A DNA stretch of 64,000 nucleotides from Trichomonas vaginalis G3 (lineage: Eukaryota > Parabasalia > Trichomonadida > Trichomonadidae), in the NCBI RefSeq assembly GCF_026262505.1, contig NC_067208.1, positions 15,881,962 through 15,945,961 of the forward strand, written 5' to 3'. Under the pieces are notes generated by a model, which searched no databases, was not told the DNA's origin, and was given only the letters and a program-made list of their open reading frames with translations. Positions 28,303-40,564 of the stretch are shown here, piece after piece. A program made the position numbers and the translations under genes. Numbering within the stretch: the first letter of the stretch is position 1; every line of letters begins with the position of its first letter.

Positions 28303-31300
28303 AATCTTGCCTTTTATTTTTTTCTCGCTGTGAAACGTATTCGGTCATTTTTTTAAAAATTAATTTTTTGTTAGAGATAAGAGCTAAAACTCGGTAAACA
28401 ACTTCTTTATGTCTAGAAAATTCTATCTTGCCTTTTATTTTTTTCTCGCTGTGAAACGTATTCGGTCATTTTTTTAAAAATTAATTTTTTGTTAGAGATA
28501 AGAGCTAAAACTCGGTAAACAACTTCTTTATGTCTAGAAAATTCTATCTGCCTTTTATTTTTTTCTCGCTGTGAAACGTATTCGGTCATTTTTTTAAAAA
28601 TTAATTTTTTGTTAGAGATAAGAGCTAAAACTCGGTAAAACTTCTTATGTCTAGAAAATTCTATCTTGCCTTTATTTTTTCTCGCTGTGAAACGTATTCG
28701 GTCTTTTTTTTAAAAATTAATTTTTTGTTAGAGATAAGAGCTAAAACTCGGTAAACAAACTTCTTTATGTCTAGAAAATTCTATCTTGCCTTTTATTTTT
28801 TTCTCGCTGTGAAACGTATTCGGTCTTTTTTTTAAAAATTAATTTTTTGTTAGAGATAAGCTAAAACTCGGTAAAACAACTTCTTTATGTCTAGAAAATT
28901 CTATCTTGCCTTTTATTTTTTCTCGCTGTGAAACGTATTCGGTCTTTTTTTTAAAAATTAATTTTTTGTTAAGATAAGAGCTAAAACTCGGTAAACAACT
29001 TCTTTATGTCTAGAAAATTCTATCTTGCCTTTTATTTTTTTCTCGCTGTGAAACGTATTCGTCTTTTTTTTAAAAATTAATTTTTTGTTAGAGATAAGAG
29101 CTAAAACTCGGTAAACAACTTCTTTTAGTCTAGAAAATTCTATCTTGCCTTTTATTTTTTTCTCGCTGTGAAACGTATTCGGTCATTTTTTTAAAAATTA
29201 ATTTTTTGTTAGAGATAAGAGCTAAAACTCGTAAACAACTTCTTTATGTCTAGAAAAATTCTATCTTGCCTTTTATTTTTTTCTCGCTGTGAAACGTATT
29301 CGGTCATTTTTTTAAAAATTAATTTTTTGTTAGAGATAAGAGCTAAAACCTCGGTAAACAACTTCTTTATGTCTAGAAAATTCTATCTTGCCTTTTATTT
29401 TTTTCTCGCTGTGAAACGTATTCGGTCATTTTTTTAAAAATTAATTTTTTGTTAGAGATAAGAGCTAAAACTCGGTAAACAACTTCTTTATGTCTAGAAA
29501 ATTCTATCTTGCCTTTTAATTTTTTTCTCGCTGTGAAACGTATTCGGTCTTTTTTTAAAAATTAAATTTTTGTTAGAGATAAGAGCTAAAACTCGGTAAA
29601 CAACTTCTTTATGTCTAGAAAATTCTATCTTGCCTTTTATTTTTTTCTCGCTGTGAAACGTATTCGGTCTTTTTTTTAAAAATTAATTTTTTGTTAGAGA
29701 TAAGAGCTAAAACTCGGTAAACAACTTCTTTATGTCTAGAAAATTCTATCTTGCTTTTATTTTTTCTCGCTGTGAAACGTATTCGGTCATTTTTTTTAAA
29801 AATTAATTTTTTGTTAGAGATAAGAGCTAAAACCGGTAAACAACTTCTTTATGTCTAGAAAATTCTATCTTGCCTTTTATTTTTTTCTCGCTGTGAAACG
29901 TATTCGGTCTTTTTTTTAAAAATTAATTTTTTGTTAGAGATAAGAGCTAAAACTCGGTAAACAACTTCTTTATGTCTAGAAAATTCTATCTTGCCTTTTA
30001 TTTTTTTCTCGCTGTGAAACGTATTCGGTCATTTTTTTAAAAATTAATTTTTTGTTAGAGATAAGAGCTAAAACTCGGTAAACAACTTCTTTATGTCTAG
30101 AAAATTCTATCTTGCCTTTTATTTTTTTCTCGCTGTGAAACGTATTCGGTCTTTTTTTTAAAAATTAATTTTTTTGTTAGAGATAAGAGCTAAAACTCGG
30201 TAAACAACTTCTTTATGTCTAGAAAATTCTATCTTGCCTTTTATTTTTTTCTCGCTGTGAAACGTATTCGGTCATTTTTTTAAAATTAATTTTTTGTTAG
30301 AGATAAGAGCTAAAACTCGGTAAACAACTTCTTTATGTCTAGAAAATTCTATCTTGCCTTTTATTTTTTTCTCGCTGTGAAACGTATTCGGTCATTTTTT
30401 TAAAAAATTAATTTTTTGTTAGAGATAAGAGCTAAAACTCGGTAAACAACTTCTTTATGTCTAGAAAATTCTATCTTGCCTTTTATTTTTTTCTCGCTGT
30501 GAAACGTATTCGTCTTTTTTTTAAAATTAATTTTTTGTTAGAGATAAGAGCTAAAACTCGGTAAACAACTTCTTTATGTCTAGAAAATTCTATCTTGCCT
30601 TTTATTTTTTTCTCGCTGTGAAACGTATTCGGTCATTTTTTTAAAAATTAATTTTTTGTTAGAGATAAGAGCTAAAACTCGGTAAACAACTTCTTTATGT
30701 CTAGAAAATTCTATCTTGCCTTTTATTTTTTTCTCGCTGTGAAACGTATTCGTCTTTTTTTTAAAAATTAATTTTTTGTTAGAGATAAGAGCTAAAACTC
30801 GGTAAACAACTTCTTTATGTCTAGAAAATTCTATCTTGCCTTTTATTTTTTTCTCGCTGTGAAACGTATTCGGTCTTTTTTTTAAAAATTAATTTTTTGT
30901 TAGAGATAAGAGCTAAAACTCGGTAAACAACTTCTTTATGTCTAGAAAATTCTATCTTGCCTTTTATTTTTTTCTCGCTGTGAAACGTATTCGGTCATTT
31001 TTTTAAAAATTAATTTTTTGTTAGAGATAAGAGCTAAAACTCGGTAAACAACTTCTTTATGTCTAGAAAATTCTATCTTGCCTTTTATTTTTTCTCGCTG
31101 TGAAACGTATTCGGTCTTTTTTTTAAAAATTAATTTTTTGTTAGAGATAAGAGCTAAAACTCGGTAAACAACTTCTTTATGTCTAGAAAATTCTATCTTG
31201 CCTTTTATTTTTTTCTCGCTGTGAAACGTATTCGGTCTTTTTTTTAAAAATTAATTTTTTGTTAGAGATAAGAGCTAAAACTCGGTAAACAACTTCTTTA

Positions 31301-34300
31301 TGTCTAGAAAATTCTATCTTGCCTTTTATTTTTTTCTCGCTGTGAAACGTATTCGGTCATTTTTTTAAAAATTAATTTTTTTTAGAGATAAGAGCTAAAA
31401 CTCGGTAAACAACTTCTTTATGTCTAGAAAATTCTATCTTGCCTTTTATTTTTTTCTCGCTGTGAAACGTATTCGGTCTTTTTTTTAAAAATTAATTTTT
31501 TGTTAGAGATAAGAGCTAAAACTCGGTAAACAACTTCTTTATGTCTAGAAAATTCTATCTTGCCTTTTATTTTTTTCTCGCTGTGAAACGTATTCGGTCA
31601 TTTTTTTAAAAATTAATTTTTTGTTAGAGATAAGAGCTAAAACTCGGTAAACAACTTCTTTATGTCTAGAAAATTCTATCTTGCCTTTTTTTTTTTTCTC
31701 GCTGTGAAACGTATTCGTCTTTTTTTTAAAAATTAATTTTTTGTTAGAGATAAGAGCTAAAACTCGGTAAACAACTTCTTTATGTCTAGAAAATTCTATC
31801 TTGCCTTTTATTTTTTTCTCGCTGTGAAACGTATTCGGTCATTTTTTTTAAAAATTAATTTTTTGTTAGAGATAAGAGCTAAAACTCGGTAAACAACTTC
31901 TTTATGTCTAGAAAATTCTATCTTGCCTTTTATTTTTTTCTCGCTGTGAAACGTATTCGGTCTTTTTTTTAAAAATTAATTTTTTGTTAGAGATAAGAGC
32001 TAAAACTCGGTAAACAACTTCTTTATGTCTAGAAAATTCTATCTTGCCTTTTATTTTTTTCTCGCTGTGAAACGTATTCGGTCTTTTTTTAAAAATTAAT
32101 TTTTTGTTAGAGATAAGAGCTAAAACTCGGTAAACAACTTCTTTATGTCTAGAAAATTCTATCTTGCCTTTTATTTTTTTCTCGCTGTGAAACGTATTCG
32201 GTCATTTTTTTAAAAATTAATTTTTTGTTAGAGATAAGAGCTAAAACTCGGTAAACAACTTCTTTATGTCTAGAAAATTCTATCTTGCCTTTTATTTTTT
32301 TCTCGCTGTGAAACGTATTCGGTCATTTTTTTAAAAATTAATTTTTTGTTAGAGATAAGAGCTAAAACTCGGTAAACAACTTCTTTATGTCTAGAAAATT
32401 CTATCTTGCCTTTTATTTTTTTCTCGCTGTGAAACGTATTCGGTCATTTTTTTAAAAATTAATTTTTTGTTAGAGATAAGAGCTAAAACTCGGTAAACAA
32501 CTTCTTTATGTCTAGAAAATTCTATCTTGCCTTTTATTTTTTTCTCGCTGTGAAACGTATTCGGTCTTTTTTTTAAAAATTAATTTTTTGTTAGAGATAA
32601 GAGCTAAAACTCGGTAAACAACTTCTTTATGTCTAGAAAATTCTATCTTGCCTTTTATTTTTTTCTCGCTGTGAAACGTATTCGGTCATTTTTTTAAAAA
32701 TTAATTTTTTGTTAGAGATAAGAGCTAAAACTCGGTAAACAACTTCTTTATGTCTAGAAAATTCTATCTTGCCTTTTATTTTTTTCTCGCTGTGAAACGT
32801 ATTCGGTCTTTTTTTTAAAAATTAATTTTTTGTTAGAGATAAGAGCTAAAACTCGGTAAACAACTTCTTTATGTCTAGAAAATTCTATCTTGCCTTTTAT
32901 TTTTTTCTCGCTGTGAAACGTATTCGGTCATTTTTTTAAAAATTAATTTTTTGTTAGAGATAAGAGCTAAAACTCGGTAAACAACTTCTTTATGTCTAGA
33001 AAATTCTATCTTGCCTTTTATTTTTTTCTCGCTGTGAAACGTATTCGGTCTTTTTTTTAAAAATTAATTTTTTGTTAGAGATAAGAGCTAAAACTCGGTA
33101 AACAACTTCTTTATGTCTAGAAAATTCTATCTTGCCTTTTATCTTTTTCTCGCTGTGAAACGTATTCGGTCTTTTTTTTAAAAATTAATTTTTTGTTAGA
33201 GATAAGAGCTAAAACTCGGTAAACAACTTCTTTATGTCTAGAAAATTCTATCTTGCCTTTTATTTTTTTCTCGCTGTGAAACGTATTCGGTCTTTTTTTT
33301 AAAAATTAATTTTTTGTTAGAGATAAGAGCTAAAACTCGGTAAACAACTTCTTTATGTCTAGAAAATTCTATCTTGCCTTTTATTTTTTTCTCGCTGTGA
33401 AACGTATTCGGTCATTTTTTTAAAAATTAATTTTTTGTTAGAGATAAGAGCTAAAACTCGGTAAACAACTTCTTTATGTCTAGAAAATTCTATCTTGCCT
33501 TTTATTTTTTTCTCGCTGTGAAACGTATTCGGTCTTTTTTTTAAAAATTAATTTTTTGTTAGAGATAAGAGCTAAAACTCGGTAAACAACTTCTTTATGT
33601 CTAGAAAATTCTATCTTGCCTTTTATTTTTTTCTCGCTGTGAAACGTATTCGGTCTTTTTTTTAAAAATTAATTTTTTGTTAGAGATAAGAGCTAAAACT
33701 CGGTAAACAACTTCTTTATGTCTAGAAAATTCTATCTTGCCTTTTATTTTTTTCTCGCTGTGAAACGTATTCGGTCATTTTTTTAAAAATTAATTTTTTG
33801 TTAGAGATAAGAGCTAAAACTCGGTAAACAACTTCTTTATGTCTAGAAAATTCTATCTTGCCTTTTATTTTTTTCTCGCTGTGAAACGTATTCGGTCATT
33901 TTTTTAAAAATTAATTTTTTGTTAGAGATAAGAGCTAAAACTCGGTAAACAACTTCTTTATGTCTAGAAAATTCTATCTTGCCTTTTATTTTTTTTCTCG
34001 CTGTGAAACGTATTCGGTCTTTTTTTTAAAAATTAATTTTTTGTTAGAGATAAGAGCTAAAACTCGGTAAACAACTTCTTTATGTCTAGAAAATTCTATC
34101 TTGCCTTTTATCTTTTTCTCGCTGTGAAACGTATTCGGTCTTTTTTTTAAAAATTAATTTTTTGTTAGAGATAAGAGCTAAAACTCGGTAAACAACTTCT
34201 TTATGTCTAGAAAATTCTATCTTGCCTTTTATTTTTTTCTCGCTGTGAAACGTATTCGTCATTTTTTAAAAAATTAATTTTTGTTAGAGATAAGAGCTAA

Positions 34301-36840
34301 AACTCGGTAAACAACTTCTTTATGTCTAGAAAATTCTATCTTGCCTTTTATTTTTTTTCTCGCTGTGAAACGTATTCGGTCTTTTTTTTAAAAATTAATT
34401 TTTTGTTAGAGATAAGAGCTAAAACTCGGTAAACAACTTCTTTATGTCTAGAAAATTCTATCTTGCCTTTTATTTTTTCTCGCTGTGAAACGTATTCGGT
34501 CATTTTTTTTAAAAATTAATTTTTTGTTAGAGATAAGAGCTAAAACTCGGTAAACAACTTCTTTATGTCTAGAAAATTCTATCTTGCCTTTTATTTTTTT
34601 CTCGCTGTGAAACGTATTCGGTCTTTTTTTTAAAAATTAATTTTTTGTTAGAGATAAGAGCTAAAACTCGGTAAACAACTTCTTTATGTCTAGAAAATTC
34701 TATCTTGCCTTTTATTTTTTTCTCGCTGTGAAACGTATTCGTCTTTTTTTTAAAAATTAATTTTTGTTAGAGATAAGAGCTAAAACTCGGTAAACAACTT
34801 CTTTATGTCTAGAAAATTCTATCTTGCCTTTTATTTTTTTCTCGCTGTGAAACGTATTCGGTCATTTTTTTAAAAATTAATTTTTTGTTAGAGATAAGAG
34901 CTAAAACTCGGTAAACAACTTCTTTATGTCTAGAAAATTCTATCTTGCCTTTTATTTTTTTCTCGCTGTGAAACGTATTCGGTCATTTTTTTAAAAATTA
35001 ATTTTTTGTTAGAGATAAGAGCTAAAACTCGGTAAACAACTTCTTTATGTCTAGAAAATTCTATCTTGCCTTTTATTTTTTTCTCGCTGTGAAACGTATT
35101 CGGTCATTTTTTTAAAAATTAATTTTTTGTTAGAGATAAGAGCTAAAACTCGGTAAACAACTTCTTTATGTCTAGAAAATTCTATCTTGCCTTTTATTTT
35201 TTTCTCGCTGTGAAACGTATTCGGTCTTTTTTTTAAAAATTAATTTTTGTTAGAGATAAGAGCTAAAACTCGGTAAACAACTTCTTTATGTCTAGAAAAT
35301 TCTATCTTGCCTTTTATTTTTTTCTCGCTGTGAAACGTATTCGGTCATTTTTTTAAAAATTAATTTTTTGTTAGAGATAAGAGCTAAAACTCGGTAAACA
35401 ACTTCTTTATGTCTAGAAAATTCTATCTTGCCTTTTATTTTTTTCTCGCTGTGAAACGTATTCGGTCTTTTTTTAAAAATTAATTTTTTGTTAGAGATAA
35501 GAGCTAAAACTCGGTAAACAACTTCTTTATGTCTAGAAAATTCTATCTTGCCTTTTATTTTTTTCTCGCTGTGAAACGTATTCGGTCATTTTTTTAAAAA
35601 TTAATTTTTTGTTAGAGATAAGAGCTAAAACTCGGTAAACAACTTCTTTATGTCTAGAAAATTCTATCTTGCCTTTTATTTTTTTCTCGCTGTGAAACGT
35701 ATTCGTCTTTTTTTTAAAAATTAATTTTTTGTTAGAGATAAGAGCTAAAACTCGGTAAACAACTTCTTTATGTCTAGAAAATTCTATCTTGCCTTTTATC
35801 TTTTTCTCGCTGTGAAACGTATTCGGTCTTTTTTTTAAAAATTAATTTTTTGTTAGAGATAAGAGCTAAAACTCGGTAAACAACTTCTTTATGTCTAGAA
35901 AATTCTATCTTGCCTTTTATTTTTTCTCGCTGTGAAACGTATTCGGTCATTTTTTTAAAAATTAATTTTTTGTTAGAGATAAGAGCTAAAACTCGGTAAA
36001 CAACTTCTTTATGTCTAGAAAATTCTATCTTGCCTTTTATTTTTTTCTCGCTGTGAAACGTATTCGGTCTTTTTTTTAAAAATTAATTTTTTGTTAGAGA
36101 TAAGAGCTAAAACTCGGTAAACAACTTCTTTATGTCTAGAAAATTCTATCTTGCCTTTTATTTTTTTCTCGCTGTGAAACGTATTCGGTCATTTTTTTAA
36201 AAATTAATTTTTTGTTAGAGATAAGAGCTAAAACTCGGTAAACAACTTCTTTATGTCTAGAAAATTCTATCTTGCCTTTTATTTTTTTCTCGCTGTGAAA
36301 CGTATTCGGTCATTTTTTTAAAAATTAATTTTTTGTTAGAGATAAGAGCTAAAACTCGGTAAACAACTTCTTTATGTCTAGAAAATTCTATCTTGCCTTT
36401 TATTTTTTTCTCGCTGTGAAACGTATTCGGTCATTTTTTAAAAATTAATTTTTTGTTAGAGATAAGAGCTAAAACTCGGTAAACAACTTCTTTATGTCTA
36501 GAAAATTCTATCTTGCCTTTTATTTTTTTCTCGCTGTGAAACGTATTCGGTCTTTTTTTTAAAAATTAATTTTTTGTTAGAGATAAGAGCTAAAACTCGG
36601 TAAACAACTTCTTTATGTCTAGAAAATTCTATCTTGCCTTTTATTTTTTTCTCGCTGTGAAACGTATTCGGTCTTTTTTTTAAAAATTAATTTTTTGTTA
36701 GAGATAAGAGCTAAAACTCGGTAAACAACTTCTTTATGTCTAGAAAATTCTATCTTGCCTTTTATCTTTTTCTCGCTGTGAAACGTATTCGGTCTTTTTT
36801 TTAAAAATTAATTTTTTGTTAGAGATAAGAGCTAAAACAT
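28303..36840 (-). repeat. 121-bp satellite array, right, about 71 copies
   Basis: The inverted unit continues without interruption for 8.5 kb. Two main variants differ by GGTCA versus GGTCT before the T-run, and a rarer one has TTTTATCTTTTTCTCG (33140, 34108, 35797, 36762). The order of variants over 31600-33172 (14 units) repeats at 34259-35828, an offset of about 2.66 kb or 22 units. Indels are mostly in T-runs. Some may be sequencing errors. No coding potential; apparent frames are by-products of the repeat. Confidence 0.95.
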
Positions 36841-36844
36841 TGCA

Positions 36845-37422
36845 GACAACTCCCCCATGTCTAGCAAATTTAACATTCGTCTCCCATTTTTATATATTTG
36901 GTTTAGAATGTTCGAAAATGCGTAATATGGTCATTAATATTAATTGAAAAGAACCTTGAATTAATTCAATCTGATCTCACAAAATATTTTAAATTACAAA
37001 CTATGTAGTTTGAATAGATAACAAGTATCAAACTCAAATAACTAGTTTATTTTTGAATAAAAATTATTTGAATACTTTCAATTTTGTGAATATTCCTTCA
37101 AAAATCAAGTTTAAATATCTTATTTGCCATATAATCCCAGATACAATGAAACATATTCGAAATTGAAAAGAATGACTTTTTCTGTTCTTTCAATCATTCA
37201 ATTTGAATTTTGCAATATTGGATTTCTCATTAAATAGCTATTAAAAACAACAAGCAATTTAACTTACCTTCAAATTTATTTGTGTTATATTCAATCTTCT
37301 CAAAACTTATAATTTTCGGCTATAGCATGATTATATGCTATATAATATAATAAACCTATAATAGTATCATTCTTTCAATTATTTGAAGAGAAAACCGAAA
37401 AAATCTATTTTCGGTCTATAAC
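36845..37422 (-). repeat. Right unique terminal inverted repeat of the giant element
   Basis: Inverted copy of 7072-7640, ending GGTCTATAAC. It differs from the left copy at roughly 20 positions. The array-unique junction is at the same place as on the left (AACATTGCAGACAACTCCCC), so the two ends are true homologues. Confidence 0.8.
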
Positions 37423-37427
37423 AATAT

Positions 37428-37439
37428 CCCGAGCAACAT
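37428..37439 (+). repeat. Right direct repeat flanking the giant element
   Basis: CCCGAGCAACAT, identical and in the same orientation as at 7060-7071. Confidence 0.7.
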
Positions 37440-37668
37440 TGATTTTTTGAAAAATACCCGAATTCAGTTATTTTAGTTTGAATTGCTGGAGCACAATAAC
37501 AGCTGAAAACGTTTGCATTAAAATTAAAAATGTCGAATAAATAACGCTAAAATAATTTTAGAAAATGAAAAATGATTATAATGGAAACAAAAATAAATAA
37601 CAAAACAATTTATTATAAACAAAACATGAAACGAAAATACAAACATAATATAAAAAAATTAAATAAAA

Positions 37669-38145
37669 TTACATCGGAGGTGTAAATGATGGTTTTTCCT
37701 TAGAGGATTTCGGATAAATATAAATGGTGGGTGGAGGGGTATTTGAAATTGGCTTAGATGAACTATCTGAGAAAAGAGAAGAAATGTATCCGTGTACAGC
37801 ACTACTCAACTGATCCTGAGACTCTGTTATAAATAAATTTAATAATTCAGGTTTTCTACGTTGTATAGATTCATTGAATCCATTTATATTTTTCGATTTC
37901 ATGAAAGCAAACAACTGAGCAGTTTTATAACGACATAAACAGGAAGAGTTTTTATCGATAAAATCATCAACCATAGCTTGCGTAAATTTATCAATGTCCA
38001 TCGGATGTAATTTTAATAATTTGTCTTTAATTTCTTCATATATTTTTATTGACCACGTACCACCTGGCCCATGAGTACTCTCTTTAATAAACTCCAGAAA
38101 CTGTTGCATTTCCGCTGAAGAGAGTTTGAGCTTAGGTCTGTACAT
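37669..38145 (-). CDS. Hypothetical protein, helical with Pro/Ser-rich tail
   Basis: 158 residues. The first 110 look globular and helical (SSAEMQQFLEFIKESTHGPG, KIYEEIKDKLLKLHPMDIDKF). The tail from about 125 is Ser/Pro-rich (SSSKPISNTPPPTIYIYPKSS). I do not recognise the family. A host-type initiator TCATTTAAA lies at 38155-38163, 9-18 nt before the ATG, which supports a real transcribed gene. It is the first host gene right of the giant element. The next gene is 3.7 kb away. Confidence 0.6.
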   Translation of the reverse strand: MYRPKLKLSSAEMQQFLEFIKESTHGPGGTWSIKIYEEIKDKLLKLHPMDIDKFTQAMVDDFIDKNSSCLCRYKTAQLFAFMKSKNINGFNESIQRRKPELLNLFITESQDQLSSAVHGYISSLFSDSSSKPISNTPPPTIYIYPKSSKEKPSFTPPM

Positions 38146-39513
38146 TAAAAAATTTTAAATGAATAAGAACCGCCACAACAATTCTGAGTGAGTTTTGAAT
38201 TTTTATTTTGAATACTCTCAAAAAAATAAGAATAAACATACAAAAATTTAATATTGGTTGCCGCACGTTTTGTTTATGATTTGAATATTTTAAAATATTA
38301 TGTTATATAGCATGAAATGAAAAGAAAGAATAATTTTCAAAATATTGAAAGGTAATTTAGTAAAGAAAAGATATAATAAAGAAGCAACATAGAATAAAAT
38401 CGCATTTTCATAAAATTGTGCATAAATCTATGTCTATTATTAGTTTTGGATATTCCACTGATATTCATAATGAGGTTATATAGTATTTCAGATATATTAA
38501 TAAATTAGCCCCACTTGGCATTTTTATTTTTTGAAAGTACAAAAATAGTTGATAATTGAGTGTCAAAAAACGATTCATCATTGAAATGGATAAAAGAAAA
38601 ACACTGATAGATTGAGACTGGTAGTAATATACATATGATATAGTTACATCTAGTTTTTGAATGTGAAAATTGAGAGAAAAATTATTTTTTGGGAATTGTA
38701 ATGCAAATGAGAATAATAATCAGATTCTTGAATTTCATGAATAATCATTTTTTGATGATTATTCGGAGTTTTTTAAAATTTGCATCCATTCATCATAATA
38801 TATCGAATATTACATAATTATCAATGTTTTTTTTTCTATAATTTTTTATATATTACAAATCGTATTCTGAAAAGTCATCTACTTTAACTTTTCAGTCTAA
38901 AAACGTGCTCGTTTCGTTAATCAGCAAATAAAAATAGATTCCATTTAATTTTTCAAATAATTCGTATTCTGCTAAATTACATTGAATTGGGTTATTTTCT
39001 TAATCTATTTTAACCCATATATTAGTTTCTATAATAACTCTACACTCATAAAACATTTTCTAATCAAATTAAATATATTATTTTAACATGTGATTTTTAT
39101 TAAACTTTTCATACTTTTTGCAATTACTATCATTGTGTTTTCAATTCTAACAAACATTTTCAGAACTCTTATTGAATTCCTCTTCGCAAATTTACGCTTT
39201 CCTCAATTTTGTTAATATTCAATTTTAGTGTTCTCAGAAATATTTGACATGGGAAATTTCTTATGACTTCATTTCTATTACATATCTTTTTTATATAATT
39301 TTGGTTCTTTCATAATATATCACTATTATCTTCATTTTCCTTTCCATTTCTATTCTTTCAACATTTTTTTTTGTTTCTGTATAAATTTCAACAGATAATA
39401 ATCTCTCTTTTTGTTTCATATTGAATAATTTAATAATAATTGATTTTTATGATTTTTTTTTCAAATATATTTTTTTCATTTGAATCTGAATCTCATCATT
39501 CTAATTTTACTCT
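38146..39513. other. Gene-free AT-rich region
   Basis: 1.37 kb of very AT-rich sequence with T-runs. I see no gene, RNA or clear repeat. Confidence 0.6.
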
Positions 39514-40564
39514 AAGGGTTTCGTTTTGCGAAAAAAACGTACAATACGCAATTTCGCTAAAAAACATTTAGCTAGCAATTTCGACCTTTGACTCCACTCA
39601 AGACGTCACTTTTTTAATTTTGCGGTATCATATTTTTGGAAAATCTTTATGAATATTATATTAAAAGTCTCTTTAATATCTATATTTCATATTTTTATCG
39701 ATTTTTAAAGTTTTTGCGAAAAGTATTCAATTATTTTTGCTATTTGGTCGGGTAAATGTCAGATTTGCGACATTTTCTGATATGATATTCAGATTCTACG
39801 TTGATAATAATGCTTATAGAACCCTCTTGCTATTGTGTCAAAATTGCGAAACCGATAGCAAAAATATCTCGCAATATCAAAATTGAGATATTGAGTGAAT
39901 TATGCATTATAGAGATTAAAAATCTGATTTGTGAAAACATCTCATCAGTTTCTAGCTAATTCAAAAATCTTTACTATCTTATTCGATTAAAATGAAAAGG
40001 GAATAGTTTCATTATGCTTTAAATGACAGCCTTATAATATAATCATAGTTTTCGCTCAATATGCAGCATTTTTTTTTCGAAATCTATGGTCAATGTCCTA
40101 AATACTGATTGCTTTGCATTCATATCTCTTACATTTTCTATACCCACATCACTATTCATTGCTATTCCTATCTTTTTCATTTTTGTTTGTTTCTCATAAT
40201 TTCTCAAAAAACACGATAACTTGATATTTGTAAATATCATACTTTATAACGTAAATAAGAACTTGACCTATTAAGAAAAGCAGTAATGAAAAGAAAATCT
40301 GAAATTCATAAAAATTACAAGTTTCTGATGACAATTAGCTTAATTAAACCAGGTACAAGATTATATAATTGTATTTTCTATCCAATTATCCATATAATAT
40401 CTTATCCAGAAAAAAAAACTTGATCAATACCAAATGATTTTTTAACTAGTAAATAAAGTATTTTCTTTACACACACATTGTATATCATAGTTTTTTTTGG
40501 TTTCGCAAAACATCCAAAAACAAATATGCTATAAAAGTGACAATTTTAGCAAAACGAAACCCTT
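39514..40564. mobile_element. Non-autonomous TIR element (MITE-like), 1.05 kb
   Basis: The ends AAGGGTTTCGTTTTGC...GCAAAACGAAACCCTT form a 15-16 bp inverted repeat. TTTACTCT occurs just outside both ends (39506-39513 and 40566-40573), giving a 7-9 bp target duplication depending on where the end is set. Inside it is AT-rich with no credible gene. It fits a Mutator-type MITE. The right end also contains AAAAGTGACAATTTTAG, that is TGTCACTTTT inverted, as in the other two small elements here. Confidence 0.75.

Larger units (their letters stand above)
7072..37422. mobile_element. Giant Foldback-like composite element, 30.4 kb
   Basis: The ends GTTATAGACC...GGTCTATAAC are inverted copies. About 590 bp of unique sequence on the left (7072-7660) recurs inverted at about 36835-37422 with roughly 20 differences counted by eye. 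Both sides continue inward into the same 121-bp satellite in inverted orientation. The direct repeat CCCGAGCAACAT lies at 7060-7071 and 37428-37439 (5 bp, AATAT, intervene on the right), as expected for a target-site duplication. Known: Foldback and Galileo elements have long inverted ends built of tandem repeats around a variable middle. Inference: this is such an element, grown by array expansion and later insertions. No gene clearly its own was found. Confidence 0.7.

Noticed and set aside
29246-29437. Open frame inside the satellite (also similar short frames elsewhere in the array)
   Set aside because: It arises from units whose indels happen to keep a frame open; it lacks conservation between units.
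28303-36840. CRISPR-like array
   Set aside because: The whole 121-bp unit is repeated without unique spacers, so it is a satellite; the organism is also eukaryotic.
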